A stretch of 19,860 nt of DNA from XYD1-FULL-44-32 sp964433715 (GCA_964433715.1 CAYSSL010000008.1:1-19860); one strand, 5' to 3'. Positions 8,515 through 16,032 are shown, numbered from the stretch's first letter. Numbers and translations: made by a program. The notes: generated by a model from the letters alone, not told the origin.

Positions 8515-9075
8515 TTAGACACGACTGGTGTACTCGCCAGTTTCGGTATTTACCTCTACAATATCGCCCTCGTTTACAAACAGTGGAGCGGTGATTGTAA
8601 CACCAGTTTCTAATACTATTTGTTTGGTGGCTCCTTGGGCGGTATTTCCTCGTACGGCTGGAGCGGCTTCCTTTACTTTGAGCTTTACTTTAATAGGAAT
8701 AGCCAAACCCATTGATTGGTCTTTAAACGATAAAAGGTCTACCGTATCGTTTTGTCTGACATATTTTAATTTATCAGAGACCAGATCCGCTGACAGTTGA
8801 AAGCGCTTGGCGGGGTTATCAATTTCACAAAACCAAAACTCACCGCGATTGGCGTATAAATATTTTATTTGTCGACTTTGAATATCAGCCTCATCCACTT
8901 TCTCACTTTGGTGAAAAGACTGTTCAATTACTTTGCCGGTCATCAAATTTTTGAGTTTGGTTTGGTTTACCGGCTTTCTTTGTTGTTTGCGAAAAACATG
9001 AGAGTCTATTACCTCATAAGGTTCATCCTGCCACACGATAAATTTCCGTGGCCTAATTTCATTATATTCAAGCAT
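8515..9075 (-). CDS. efp: Elongation factor P with a non-canonical tip loop
   Basis: EF-P enters the ribosomal E site and relieves stalling at proline runs. The 186 residues give the usual three domains: a KOW-like N-terminal domain (about 1-65), a central OB domain, and a C-terminal OB domain (about 130-186) ending in IVEVNTETGEYTSRV. The protein aligns well with family members around HV-loop-TKLKNLMTGKVIEQSF-SEKV. The domain I tip, usually PGKG or PGRG with the modified lysine or arginine, instead reads FRKQQRKPVN (28-37) and is one residue longer. K34 falls in this loop, but its context is not that of a known EpmA or EarP substrate, and no modification enzyme is encoded nearby. It is the last gene of the minus-strand operon, 14 nt after recA. 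Confidence 0.92.
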   Translation of the reverse strand: MLEYNEIRPRKFIVWQDEPYEVIDSHVFRKQQRKPVNQTKLKNLMTGKVIEQSFHQSEKVDEADIQSRQIKYLYANRGEFWFCEIDNPAKRFQLSADLVSDKLKYVRQNDTVDLLSFKDQSMGLAIPIKVKLKVKEAAPAVRGNTAQGATKQIVLETGVTITAPLFVNEGDIVEVNTETGEYTSRV

Positions 9076-9089
9076 GACTGATTTATGAT

Positions 9090-10118
9090 TTAAGAACTAA
9101 CTATCTGCTGTTTAATCTTTTTAGTCAGTTCATTTTTAATTTTAGGGTTGTCCTTTAGGTAGGTGCGAGCCGCATCATAGCCTCGTCCTAGTTTTAGGTC
9201 TTCCCCGGCGTCGGTCGTATAAGAGTATGACGAGCCAGACTTTTGGATTAAATCATATTTTTCACCAAGTGCAATTACTTCACCTTCGGGTGAGATTCCC
9301 TCATTGTATAAGACGTCAAATTCAGCTACTCGGAAAGGGGCTGCTACTTTGTTTTTTACCACCTTTACTCGTACTCGGCCACCAACCACTTCCTCACCTT
9401 TTTTAATTTGGGCAATACGGCGAATATCTAGTCTAACTGAAGAATAAAACTTTAGCGCCTTACCACCTGGGGTTGTTTCTGGGTTGCCAAACATTACCCC
9501 TATTTGCATGCGGATCTGGTTTATAAATATAACAACGGTTTTAGATTTGGCGACAATGGCGGTCATTTTGCGTAAGGCTTGGGACATTAGACGAGCTTGT
9601 TTGCCTACATGGTGAGCACCAACATCACCTTCGATTTCATCTTTAGGAGTTAGGGCGGCAACTGAGTCTATGACAATGACATCTATTTTGCCCGATCGCA
9701 CTAAACTTTCTACGATTTCTAAGGCTTGTTCGCCGTAGTCGGGCTGGGATATTAAAAGTTGATCAATTTTTACCCCTAACTTTTTAGAATATTCAGGGTC
9801 AAGGGCATGTTCGGCATCTATAAATGCACAGATACCTCCTTTGGCTTGAGCTTCAGCTATTATATGAAGAGCTAGGGTTGTTTTGCCGGATGATTCTGGT
9901 CCAAAGATTTCAATAATCCGACCACGAGGAACACCGCCAATACCTAAAGCCAAATCAAGACCAAGAGAACCACTGGATATGGCGTTAACATTTACTTTCG
10001 GTTTTTCGCCCAGTTTCATTATGGCTTCATCGCCAAAGCGAGACTGGATCGATTTAATAGTATCTTCAATATTGTGGCCACCTTCTGGTACGGCGGTCTT
10101 AGCTTTATTTTTCGGCAT
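9090..10118 (-). CDS. recA: Recombinase RecA
   Basis: ATP-dependent strand-exchange protein for homologous recombination and the SOS co-protease. It has 342 residues, typical length. Visible are the MAW linker (GSLGLDLALGIGGVPRGRII), Walker A GPESSGKT (73-80), the QPDYGEQALEI motif, and Walker B (IDVIVIDSVAAL). Loop L1 region EIEGDVGAHHVGKQARLMSQ and loop L2 with IRMQIGVMFGNPETTPGGKA are intact, as is the C-terminal domain. The start was placed at MPKNKAKTAV. An upstream in-frame ATG (codon ending at 10151) would overlap the stop of the preceding gene and adds non-family residues. It sits 10 nt downstream of the Ig-like membrane protein gene and upstream of efp. No SOS-box was recognised. Confidence 0.97.
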   Translation of the reverse strand: MPKNKAKTAVPEGGHNIEDTIKSIQSRFGDEAIMKLGEKPKVNVNAISSGSLGLDLALGIGGVPRGRIIEIFGPESSGKTTLALHIIAEAQAKGGICAFIDAEHALDPEYSKKLGVKIDQLLISQPDYGEQALEIVESLVRSGKIDVIVIDSVAALTPKDEIEGDVGAHHVGKQARLMSQALRKMTAIVAKSKTVVIFINQIRMQIGVMFGNPETTPGGKALKFYSSVRLDIRRIAQIKKGEEVVGGRVRVKVVKNKVAAPFRVAEFDVLYNEGISPEGEVIALGEKYDLIQKSGSSYSYTTDAGEDLKLGRGYDAARTYLKDNPKIKNELTKKIKQQIVSS

Positions 10119-10128
10119 GTAATATTCT

Positions 10129-10488
10129 TTAGCCTTTATAATGAAGCTCAATTCTTTTGGTCACAGTCCGGCCAAAGGAGTCTTCAGCTTGTAGGGTCAG
10201 TATATTATAGCCCGCGAAGAGGAGCAACGGTTCACTAAAGCGACCTTCATCGTCGGTAAATATCTGGCGATTGTTTAGATAAATCTTGGCAATTCGATCG
10301 GCCTGACCTTTTATGATAGCTAATTCTTTACCGTAAGTACTACCAGTTGTTGGTGAGATAACGGTGATCTCGGGACCGCTTAGGATGGCGGCGGTTTTAA
10401 AATAGCTATATATACCGATAATGAGAAAAATACCTATCATGAGGACTAAGGAGAGGCGGTATCTACTGTATGAGGAGAAGAAGGGCAT
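10129..10488 (-). CDS. Small membrane-anchored Ig-like domain protein
   Basis: A 119-residue protein of unknown function. A short basic N-terminus (FFSSYSRYRLS) is followed by one hydrophobic segment (about 13-28, LSLVLMIGIFLIIGIYSYF). A compact beta-rich outer domain (about 37-119) begins GPEITVISPTTGSTYG and contains KIYLNNRQIFTDDEGRFSEP, then LFAGYNILTLQAEDSFG. This resembles the bacterial Ig-like or glucodextranase-domain-B pattern (P-G-S repeats, 'N-L-V-G-F-N-x-x-x-V-x-A-x-D' style ending), which in other proteins is an accessory, non-catalytic module. It lies between ftsK and recA with 10-12 nt gaps, so it is part of that operon. A role at the membrane near FtsK is possible but not shown. 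Confidence 0.75.
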   Translation of the reverse strand: MPFFSSYSRYRLSLVLMIGIFLIIGIYSYFKTAAILSGPEITVISPTTGSTYGKELAIIKGQADRIAKIYLNNRQIFTDDEGRFSEPLLLFAGYNILTLQAEDSFGRTVTKRIELHYKG

Positions 10489-10500
10489 TTGGTTAAAAGA

Positions 10501-12669
10501 TTAGCCGATGGTTGGTTCGGTTGGATTGCTTTCGCGATAAACTTCACGTGGTTTAGCGCCATCGCCGGGGCCAATAACACCACGTTCTTCAAGCATGTCT
10601 AAGAGGCGAGCAGCTCTGGCATAACCCACTTTTAGTTTGCGCTGGAGATAGGAAGCCGAGGCTTTACCTGCTTCCATGACCGCCAGTCTAGCATCTTCAT
10701 AGAGGTCGTCATCGTCACCATTGTCATTATCTAGAGCGGTAGAAAACAAAGCATTGCCACTGCCGGAATCATTGTTTTCTAGGTTTATTTCATCCATTAG
10801 TTCGTCTTTGTATTGGTCGGCAAGGTAAGCAACCACTGATTTTACTTCTGACTCTGATATATAGGCGGACTGAAGGCGAATAGGCTTGGACATATCTCCC
10901 GATAGGTACAACATATCGCCGGCTCCTAGGAGTTTTTCAGCACCAATGGTGTCTAAAATGGTCCGTGAGTCTATTTGTGAGGCAACCTGCAAGGCAATAC
11001 GAGTTGGAATGTTAGCTTTAATCAAGCCGGTAATAACTTCAACCGATGGTCGCTGGGTTGATAAGATAAGATGAATACCGACCGCTCTAGACATTTGGGC
11101 TAGGCGCACAATCGCCGCCTCTAGTTCGCGGGGATAGGATGACATAATATCAGCCAGCTCATCAATAATTATGACAATATAAGGCATTTGTTCTACCTCT
11201 ATATCACTATCGTCAGCTTTGGCTAGAGCCGGTTTCAATACATTTTCATGATATGACTGAATGTCGCGAACCGCTTCTTTTTCTAAAATATCGTAGCGTC
11301 TATCCATTTCTTTGGCGGCCCAGCGTAAAGCGACGATGGCTTTTTTAGCATCCGTTATGACCGGTGTTAGAAGGTGGGGTATTTTATTGTACAGAGTCAA
11401 CTCTACTCTTTTAGGGTCAATCATTATAAACCTCATTCTTTCTGGAGGGTTGCGATAAAGGAGGGAAGTGATTAGAGCATGAATGGTGACCGATTTACCC
11501 GATCCGGTGGCTCCGGCGATTAGCATATGAGGAGCTTTGGCGACATTGGCAAAAGAGGCTAATCCAGATATGCCGCGACCCATGCCAACCAAAAGGGGAT
11601 GGTGGGATGAGGAAAATTCTTTGCCACTTAAAATAGAAGCTAGACCAACTGTTGTTTTTTGGCTGTTGGGTATTTCTATACCCACTAAAGATTTTCCCGG
11701 AATCGGGGCTTCAATACGCAAGGGGTGGGCCGCCAAAGCCAAAGCCAGATCATTTTGGAGGTTGACGATGCGTGACAACTTAACTCCTTCGGCTGGTTTT
11801 AAGGCATAGCGTGTAATAGATGGCCCGATAGATATTTCATCCATTTCCACGTTAATACCAAAGTTGGCTAGGGTGCGTTTAATAATATTGGAATTGGCTT
11901 TAATATCGCCCACCCCTGGTTTACCAGAGTCTTTAGATAAAAGAGACAGAGGGGGCGGGGTGAACTCCTTACCTCTTTTGGTAAAACTGGCGAGGGATTT
12001 AAAGAAACCACCATCGTTGTCTATTTTTTCGGTTGTTGCTGTAAGTGGTGGGGCCGTCACTCGTTCACTTTTTTTATTGTCTGGTTCGTCTTCAGCTAAA
12101 TCATTGCCGTTGTGAATGATTGGTTCAAGGCTCGGGTTCACGTTATCATCAACTTTTTTCTTGCCAAATTGATATCCAAACAGCTTGAGTTCTAGGGTGA
12201 GCCGAGTATCAAAAATTATAAATACTCCAATTAAGGCTAAGGCTCCTAAAATAACTAAACTGGTGTAGATTTCAAAAAGTTTGATTAGGGGATTAGAGAT
12301 AAGGCTGCCTACAATGCCGCCCGATTCTTTGTCATTCATTATTATGCTTACCAAGCCAAGGCTGGACACAAATAGTAGTAGCCCACCCGATAGTTTGTGG
12401 ATTACAAAGTTGGGCCGAATGGTTTTTAGAAATGATATACCTATTACAAAAAAGACTAGGGGAATAAGAAAGTATCCCGCCCCAAACAAAAAGTCCAAAC
12501 CTTGATAAGAATATTGACCAACCAAACCCGCTTTATCAAAACGAGCAAGAAGGACAAAAACCCCTAAAACTAAAGAGATGATCGCCAGTATGCCTTGCTT
12601 TGTTTCAGTTTGCAGACCGGAAATGGCCAAGGCGGGCACTTCCTTATCTTCTTTTTTCTTGCGGCCCAT
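10501..12669 (-). CDS. ftsK: DNA translocase FtsK/SpoIIIE
   Basis: Septum-located ATPase that pumps chromosomal DNA at division. It has 722 residues. The N-terminal membrane domain has four helices (about 28-43, 66-82, 94-110, 136-153). A polar linker (about 170-245) is much shorter than that of E. coli FtsK. The motor follows, with Walker A GATGSGKS (386-393), Walker B IIIDELADIM (about 500-509), the QMSRAVGIHLILSTQRPSVE segment, and DSRTILDTIGAEKLLGAGDM. The C-terminal gamma winged helix is present (ASYLQRKLKVGYARAARLLD), so recognition of polar KOPS-like sequences is expected. The ATG at 12669 opens MGRKKKEDKE, a basic N-terminus fitting the positive-inside rule. First gene of the minus operon ftsK-Ig-recA-efp. 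Confidence 0.96.
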   Translation of the reverse strand: MGRKKKEDKEVPALAISGLQTETKQGILAIISLVLGVFVLLARFDKAGLVGQYSYQGLDFLFGAGYFLIPLVFFVIGISFLKTIRPNFVIHKLSGGLLLFVSSLGLVSIIMNDKESGGIVGSLISNPLIKLFEIYTSLVILGALALIGVFIIFDTRLTLELKLFGYQFGKKKVDDNVNPSLEPIIHNGNDLAEDEPDNKKSERVTAPPLTATTEKIDNDGGFFKSLASFTKRGKEFTPPPLSLLSKDSGKPGVGDIKANSNIIKRTLANFGINVEMDEISIGPSITRYALKPAEGVKLSRIVNLQNDLALALAAHPLRIEAPIPGKSLVGIEIPNSQKTTVGLASILSGKEFSSSHHPLLVGMGRGISGLASFANVAKAPHMLIAGATGSGKSVTIHALITSLLYRNPPERMRFIMIDPKRVELTLYNKIPHLLTPVITDAKKAIVALRWAAKEMDRRYDILEKEAVRDIQSYHENVLKPALAKADDSDIEVEQMPYIVIIIDELADIMSSYPRELEAAIVRLAQMSRAVGIHLILSTQRPSVEVITGLIKANIPTRIALQVASQIDSRTILDTIGAEKLLGAGDMLYLSGDMSKPIRLQSAYISESEVKSVVAYLADQYKDELMDEINLENNDSGSGNALFSTALDNDNGDDDDLYEDARLAVMEAGKASASYLQRKLKVGYARAARLLDMLEERGVIGPGDGAKPREVYRESNPTEPTIG

Positions 12670-12713
12670 AAATATTTAAAAAGAAAGAAGGTAATAAATA
12701 ATAAGTTCTTTTA

Positions 12714-12722
12714 ATTATAGCA
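12714..12722 (-). promoter_or_regulatory. Extended -10 promoter for the ftsK-recA-efp operon
   Basis: On the minus strand this reads TGCTATAAT, identical to the element at 568-576. The predicted transcript starts at about 12707, giving a leader of about 38 nt that is AT-rich and has no Shine-Dalgarno sequence. No standard -35 is evident at 17 nt; a TTGAGT lies 22 nt upstream. Confidence 0.6.
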
Positions 12723-12808
12723 AATAAAGGCTCTAAATCGTACTCAAATAAATAGGCTTTCAAAATATGGCTTTAAATAAGGACTTTTTGGACGTGACCT
12801 TGAAAGTA

Positions 12809-12838
12809 TTGGACAATAAAGACTGTCTTATATATAAT
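12809..12838 (+). promoter_or_regulatory. Promoter upstream of the winged-helix gene
   Basis: TTGGAC (12809-12814), an 18-nt spacer and TATAAT (12833-12838). Transcription would begin near 12845 and give a leader of about 105 nt before the ATG at 12950. The -10 and start region are covered by the inverted repeat listed separately. A second possible -10 (TACAAT, 12931-12936) lies closer to the gene. Confidence 0.55.
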
Positions 12839-12891
12839 ACACGATATAAGACAAAGCTTGTAAAGGTCAAAAAGCCAATTTTATATAAGAC
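12825..12891. repeat. Three copies of ATATAAGAC, candidate operator sites
   Basis: The 9-mer ATATAAGAC occurs at 12844-12852 and 12883-12891, and inverted (GTCTTATAT) at 12825-12833. The first two form a perfect inverted repeat with a 10-nt centre that spans the TATAAT and the predicted transcription start. That is a position where a bound protein would block the promoter. The adjacent gene encodes a winged-helix protein, so autoregulation is a reasonable inference, not shown. Confidence 0.5.
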
Positions 12892-12949
12892 CAAGGTTTT
12901 GTCCGTTATGTGCCATAAAGGCCTAAAAACTACAATGACCGAAATAACA

Positions 12950-13732
12950 ATGTCTAATACTAGTCCGTTGGTAGAATATGTTTCTCTAAAAAACGAGCGT
13001 CTGGCTTCGGCTATTTATATGGTGACAAATCTTATGCCTGATTCTGAGCCACTAAAGTGGAAACTTAGAGATCTGAGTATTGGGATTATTTCTACGTCTC
13101 GTTTTTGCTTAAATAATTCTGAAGGACAAAATTCTGATAATCAAAAGACTTTTTCGGTCGTCGGTGGACTAGTTTCCCAGATTGATGAAATCGTTTCCCT
13201 AATCAACGTGTCCTTGTCGGCCGGTACTGTGTCCCAAATGAATTTCACGATCTTAAAGCAGGAATACTTGTCTTTGAAAGATTTACTAGTGTCTAATTTT
13301 TCAGCTAATAATTTTGGTTCTTATTTATTGTCTGGTGGAGAAAAAGAAGTTATTTCACCAATGGTTGGTTTGAACGACCAAGGCACGACACCACCCTCCC
13401 TTACAGAAAAAACAAAAGACAAAATTGAATCTGAACATTATATAAATTATTTAAAAACAGATAGACCGTCTGTTAATAAAAATTCAAATAATTCTAGTGT
13501 TAGAAGTGTGCCGATTAAAAACACCGAAAGTCTTCAAAAAGACAGTCGCAAGTCTACGATCACCAACTATCTTAAAGGACGCGATTGGACATCAATAAAG
13601 GACATAGCGCGAGTGGTGCCTAACTGCAGTGTCAAAACAGTGCAGAGAGAATTGGTGGAGTTGGTGACTGTCGGGGCTCTAGAAAAAATAGGCGAAAGAC
13701 GTTGGAGCCGATATAAACTATTGCTTGGTTAA
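12950..13732 (+). CDS. Winged-helix DNA-binding protein (putative regulator)
   Basis: A 260-residue protein whose last about 60 residues form a helix-turn-helix domain: TITNYLKGRDWTSIKDIARV, NCSVKTVQRELVELVTVGAL, then EKIGERRWSRYKL, where the wing lies. The N-terminal part (about 1-115) is helical, with LKNERLASAIYMVTNLMPD and EPLKWKLRDLSIGI. The middle (about 130-195) is Ser/Asn/Lys-rich and probably unstructured. No ligand-binding or enzymatic motif was recognised. The frame is open back to 12767, but the upstream 61 codons cross the promoter and the operator-like repeats and read as lysine-rich non-family sequence. ATG 12950 is therefore preferred, with 12935 or 12908 as alternatives. It is divergent from ftsK and monocistronic. 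Its target genes are unknown. Confidence 0.72.
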   Translation: MSNTSPLVEYVSLKNERLASAIYMVTNLMPDSEPLKWKLRDLSIGIISTSRFCLNNSEGQNSDNQKTFSVVGGLVSQIDEIVSLINVSLSAGTVSQMNFTILKQEYLSLKDLLVSNFSANNFGSYLLSGGEKEVISPMVGLNDQGTTPPSLTEKTKDKIESEHYINYLKTDRPSVNKNSNNSSVRSVPIKNTESLQKDSRKSTITNYLKGRDWTSIKDIARVVPNCSVKTVQRELVELVTVGALEKIGERRWSRYKLLLG

Positions 13733-13758
13733 AAAATATTAAAACGAGCTTGTATTTA

Positions 13759-13786
13759 TTGACTTTTTGAGTTTTTCCTGTAATAC
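13759..13786 (+). promoter_or_regulatory. Promoter of the putative structured RNA
   Basis: TTGACT (13759-13764), a 16-nt spacer and TAATAC (13781-13786); reading AATACT instead gives 17 nt. The predicted transcription start (about 13793) lies a few bases before the left arm of the 12-bp inverted repeat at 13800. No protein-coding gene follows for 500 nt. Confidence 0.5.
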
Positions 13787-13792
13787 TTTTGT

Positions 13793-13957
13793 CTAGAAAG
13801 TTAAATTATAAATTTGTCCGCCTTGGGGGTTCTCAACCTAAAAGTTGGTAGATGGCTAATGTCTTTGTTGTACTTATCCACAAAGAAACCAAGCCCAGTT
13901 TGCAGGCGTGTTAGCAAAAGATTATAATTTAACAAGTGCCACTTTTTTGTAGTGGTA
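13793..13957 (+). ncRNA. Putative structured non-coding RNA, family not recognised
   Basis: A perfect 12-bp inverted repeat, GTTAAATTATAA (13800-13811) and TTATAATTTAAC (13922-13933), encloses 110 nt. Nested pairings can be drawn inside: TTTG with CAAA, CGCC with GGCG, CTTGG with CCAAG, and a hairpin CTTTGT/ACAAAG with an 11-nt loop. After the closing arm comes a hairpin (13938-13957, TGCCACT and AGTGGTA) with six Ts in its loop. A promoter lies immediately upstream. I tested it by eye against tmRNA, 6S, SRP RNA, RNase P RNA and tRNA signatures and found none. It could instead be the 5' part of a long leader for the surface gene at 14294. The boundaries are estimates. Confidence 0.4.
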
Positions 13958-14262
13958 AAAGACCTTGGTCATTGAAAACTTAATATTATAGACGAAATAA
14001 AATTGAATTAATTACTACTGTTACGGTTGAATGAAAGCCTCTGGCTGAATATCTGTCTGTCCTATTTCACTCATGTTATTAAACTCTGCAGAGTTGATCT
14101 GTAGAGGTTAATAAAAAAAAGTTATCAAAATGTAAAGTTTTGAGGTGGTAAAAAACTTCAGGACTTATGCATTGATAAGCTTAGGTGTAAAGATGTCTGG
14201 TACATGTCGATGTGTGCCAAAGATATTTTTATTTCTAGGCACGATTCAATTACAAGTTGAAT
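13958..14262. other. AT-rich non-coding region with small dyads
   Basis: No coding region, tRNA or rRNA is visible. Local dyads present are GACCttGGTC (13961-13970), a perfect 14-bp palindrome AACTCTGCAGAGTT (14082-14095), CTTAT/ATAAG near 14165, and a 9-bp wobble-containing hairpin with a TCGA loop (14198-14219) followed by a T-rich stretch (14224-14235). The palindrome also lies within a wider imperfect repeat (ATTAAACTCT versus AGAGGTTAAT, 9 of 10 matching). A weak promoter (TTGGTC 13965, TATAGA 13987) may exist. The region could be a long leader, a second small RNA, or a regulatory region for the surface gene. Confidence 0.4.
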
Positions 14263-14268
14263 TATAAG
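14263..14268 (+). promoter_or_regulatory. Possible -10 (TATAAG) for the first surface-protein gene
   Basis: TATAAG sits 25 nt before the ATG at 14294 and is preceded by a short dyad (TTCAATT and AGTTGAA, 14245-14261, with one G-T mismatch). No -35 is evident. A similar TATAAG precedes the paralogous gene (16213-16218), which is the main reason to list it. Confidence 0.3.
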
Positions 14269-14293
14269 TAAAGCTTTATTGGTAATTCATTAT

Positions 14294-16032
14294 ATGATCA
14301 CACTTAAAAAGACTATAGCTCTTGTTGCCGGTGTGGCAGCGGGCGTTATGGTATTTGCTGTAGTAGCCGCTCCGGCTCCTGCACAAGCAGAAACTGCTGC
14401 TGAGACTCAGGCTGCAATCGACAAGCTTATGGCTGAGATTGCTAAGCTTCAGGGTCAGATGGGTGGTTCTGCAACCGTGAATGCTTCGGTATTCACTCGC
14501 GATTTAACTATTGGTTCGACTGGTGCAGATGTTACTGCTCTTCAGCAGTTGCTTATTGCTAAAGGTCACGTAATTGCTGCTGGTGCAACTGGTTACTTCG
14601 GTGCCCAGACTAAGGCCGCTCTTATGGCTTATCAGGCTGCTAACGGTCTTCCTGCTACTGGCTACTTTGGTCCGATGACTCGGGCTAAGGTTACCGCTTC
14701 AGCAGGTACAGGCACTGGTACTGGTACAGGCACTGGTACAGGCTCAACTGGTGAACTAGAAGGTGGTGCTGGTTCTTTGTCCGATGTTGACTACGTTTCT
14801 AAGTTGTCCAACGAAGAAGTAGGTGAAGGTGAAGAAGATGCTGAAGTTGCTGGTCTTGAAATAGAGGCTGATGACAACTCCGACATCGAGATTACCGCTG
14901 TAAACCTAAACTTCTCGGCTGGTACTGCAGGTAGCGACTTCGACAAATATGCTGACGAAGTATCTATTAGCCTAGACGGCGAAGAACTTGCTCGTCTTGA
15001 TGCTGACGAATTTACCGACGACGACAACTTTGACAAGACTGTTTCTCTAGACCGTGGTGGTATCATCAAGGCTGGCGATACAGGCAAACTCGTAGTTGCT
15101 GTTTCTGGTATTTCAAACCTTGATACACCAGATGAAAACGACACTTGGACTCTTGAGTTCGAATCTGTTCGTTTCCGCGATGGTCAGGGTGCAGTCGTAA
15201 CTGACTCCGACACTGGTGACATCAATGATGNNNNNNNNNNNNNNNNNNNNNNNNNNNNNNNNNNNNNNNNNNNNNNNNNNNNNNNNNNNNNNNNNNNNNN
15301 NNNNNNNNNNNNNNNNNNNNNNNNNNNNNNGATAACCTTGATTGGACTATCGACGGTGGTGATACAGTAGAAGTATTGGTTCAGGTTGATATCAACGACA
15401 TTGAGGGGGACTTCATAGCAGGAACAACTTTGTCTGCTGATGTAAACCCAGACGACACTGCTTGGGATATTGAAGATGAAGAAGGTAACGACGTTGCTGC
15501 TACCGACAAAACCGGTGCTGCTACTTCCGATGCCCACGTCTTCTACTCTCAGGGTATTCGCATCGTATCGGTATCTGAAGCAAATGATTTGAAAGACACT
15601 AACGGCGATACTGCTGGTGGTGAGCAAGGTCTCTTCACTATCAAGTTCGACGTTACTGCTTTTGAAGATGATATGTATCTACCTCTTGGTGCTACTATCT
15701 CTACTTCTTCAGTAGATACTAACGATGCCATCTCTTATGTTATTGAGAACAGCGATGGTACTGCTCAAATGTTGAATGCTGCTGGTCTTGCTTCTACAAC
15801 TGCTGCCGTTTCTTCGACAGCTGATACAAGTGGTGCTTACTACTTGATTGAAGAAGGTCAGACTGAATCATTCACTTTGACTGTTACTTTGACCCCAGCT
15901 GCTGATGGTTACTTCCGTGCACAATTGTACGGCGTAAACTACAACGTAACTACAGCTGATAACGCAGACACGATGCAGACTGCAACTCCTGCTTCTGACT
16001 TTGAGACTGATTTCGTTGACATCAACGTCTAA
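14294..16032 (+). CDS. Exported acidic peptidoglycan-binding surface protein A (contains sequence gap)
   Basis: Likely abundant envelope protein, possibly S-layer-like. Residues 1-32 are a signal peptide ending APAPAQA. Next come a short coiled coil (about 34-56), a PG_binding_1 domain (about 66-134, RDLTIGSTGADVTALQQLL to GYFGPMTRAKV) and a Gly-Thr linker (about 138-152). Very acidic beta-sandwich modules follow, up to a C-terminus ending DFETDFVDINV. A run of 100 Ns interrupts the gene after residue 312. The part after the gap is in a different frame relative to the Ns, but it continues the same protein when compared with the paralogue at 16237. The intact protein should be about 654 residues. 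The start is ATG 14294, not the TTG 15 nt upstream. Codon use is strongly biased (GGT, GCT, AAC, TTC, CGT), unlike the housekeeping genes, which suggests high expression. Attachment to the wall is inferred from the domain. Confidence 0.82.
14705..14743 (+). repeat. Tandem repeat encoding a Gly-Thr linker
   Basis: Short tandem units built from GGTACAGGCACT-like steps encode alternating Gly and Thr between the peptidoglycan-binding domain and the first beta module. Such a tract can change copy number by slippage in whole-codon steps. The paralogue has an aspartate-rich linker at the same place. Confidence 0.8.
15231..15330. other. Assembly gap (100 Ns) inside surface protein A
   Basis: Exactly 100 N characters, a conventional placeholder for unknown length. 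Alignment by eye with the paralogue (residues between GDIND and DNLDWTID) predicts 109 missing residues, or about 326 nt. A true gap length of 3n+2 restores the frame; 100 does not. Confidence 0.97.

Noticed and set aside
12767..12949. An N-terminal extension of the winged-helix protein
   Set aside because: This segment contains a good promoter and operator-like repeats, and translates to lysine-rich sequence without family character.
13874..13882. TTATCCACA, a perfect DnaA box, as a sign of a replication origin
   Set aside because: Only one copy was found, no dnaA or dnaN is nearby, and a single 9-mer match in 20 kb on two strands is not rare. It also falls in the loop of a hairpin in the RNA candidate.
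13852..13914. A 20-codon ORF (MANVFVVLIHKETKPSLQAC) as a leader peptide
   Set aside because: It is very short, has no ribosome-binding or codon-run signal, and lies inside the putative structured RNA. There is no evidence that it is translated.
13800..13933. tmRNA, 6S, SRP RNA, RNase P RNA or tRNA identity for the structured region
   Set aside because: None of the conserved sequence signatures of these families could be found on either strand by eye.
14705..14743. The short tandem repeat as a CRISPR array or mobile-element end
   Set aside because: There are no spacers and no cas genes or transposase. The repeat is in frame and encodes a Gly-Thr linker.
14791..15144. Serine-rich antisense ORFs opposite the surface genes (also 16935-17303 and 17319-17711)
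   Set aside because: They mirror the acidic, GAT/GAC-rich coding strand, are long only because of its composition, and show no family resemblance or start signals.
15376..16032. A separate gene starting after the N run
   Set aside because: Its sequence aligns with the C-terminal part of the paralogue and the homology extends upstream to base 15331. It is the tail of surface protein A.
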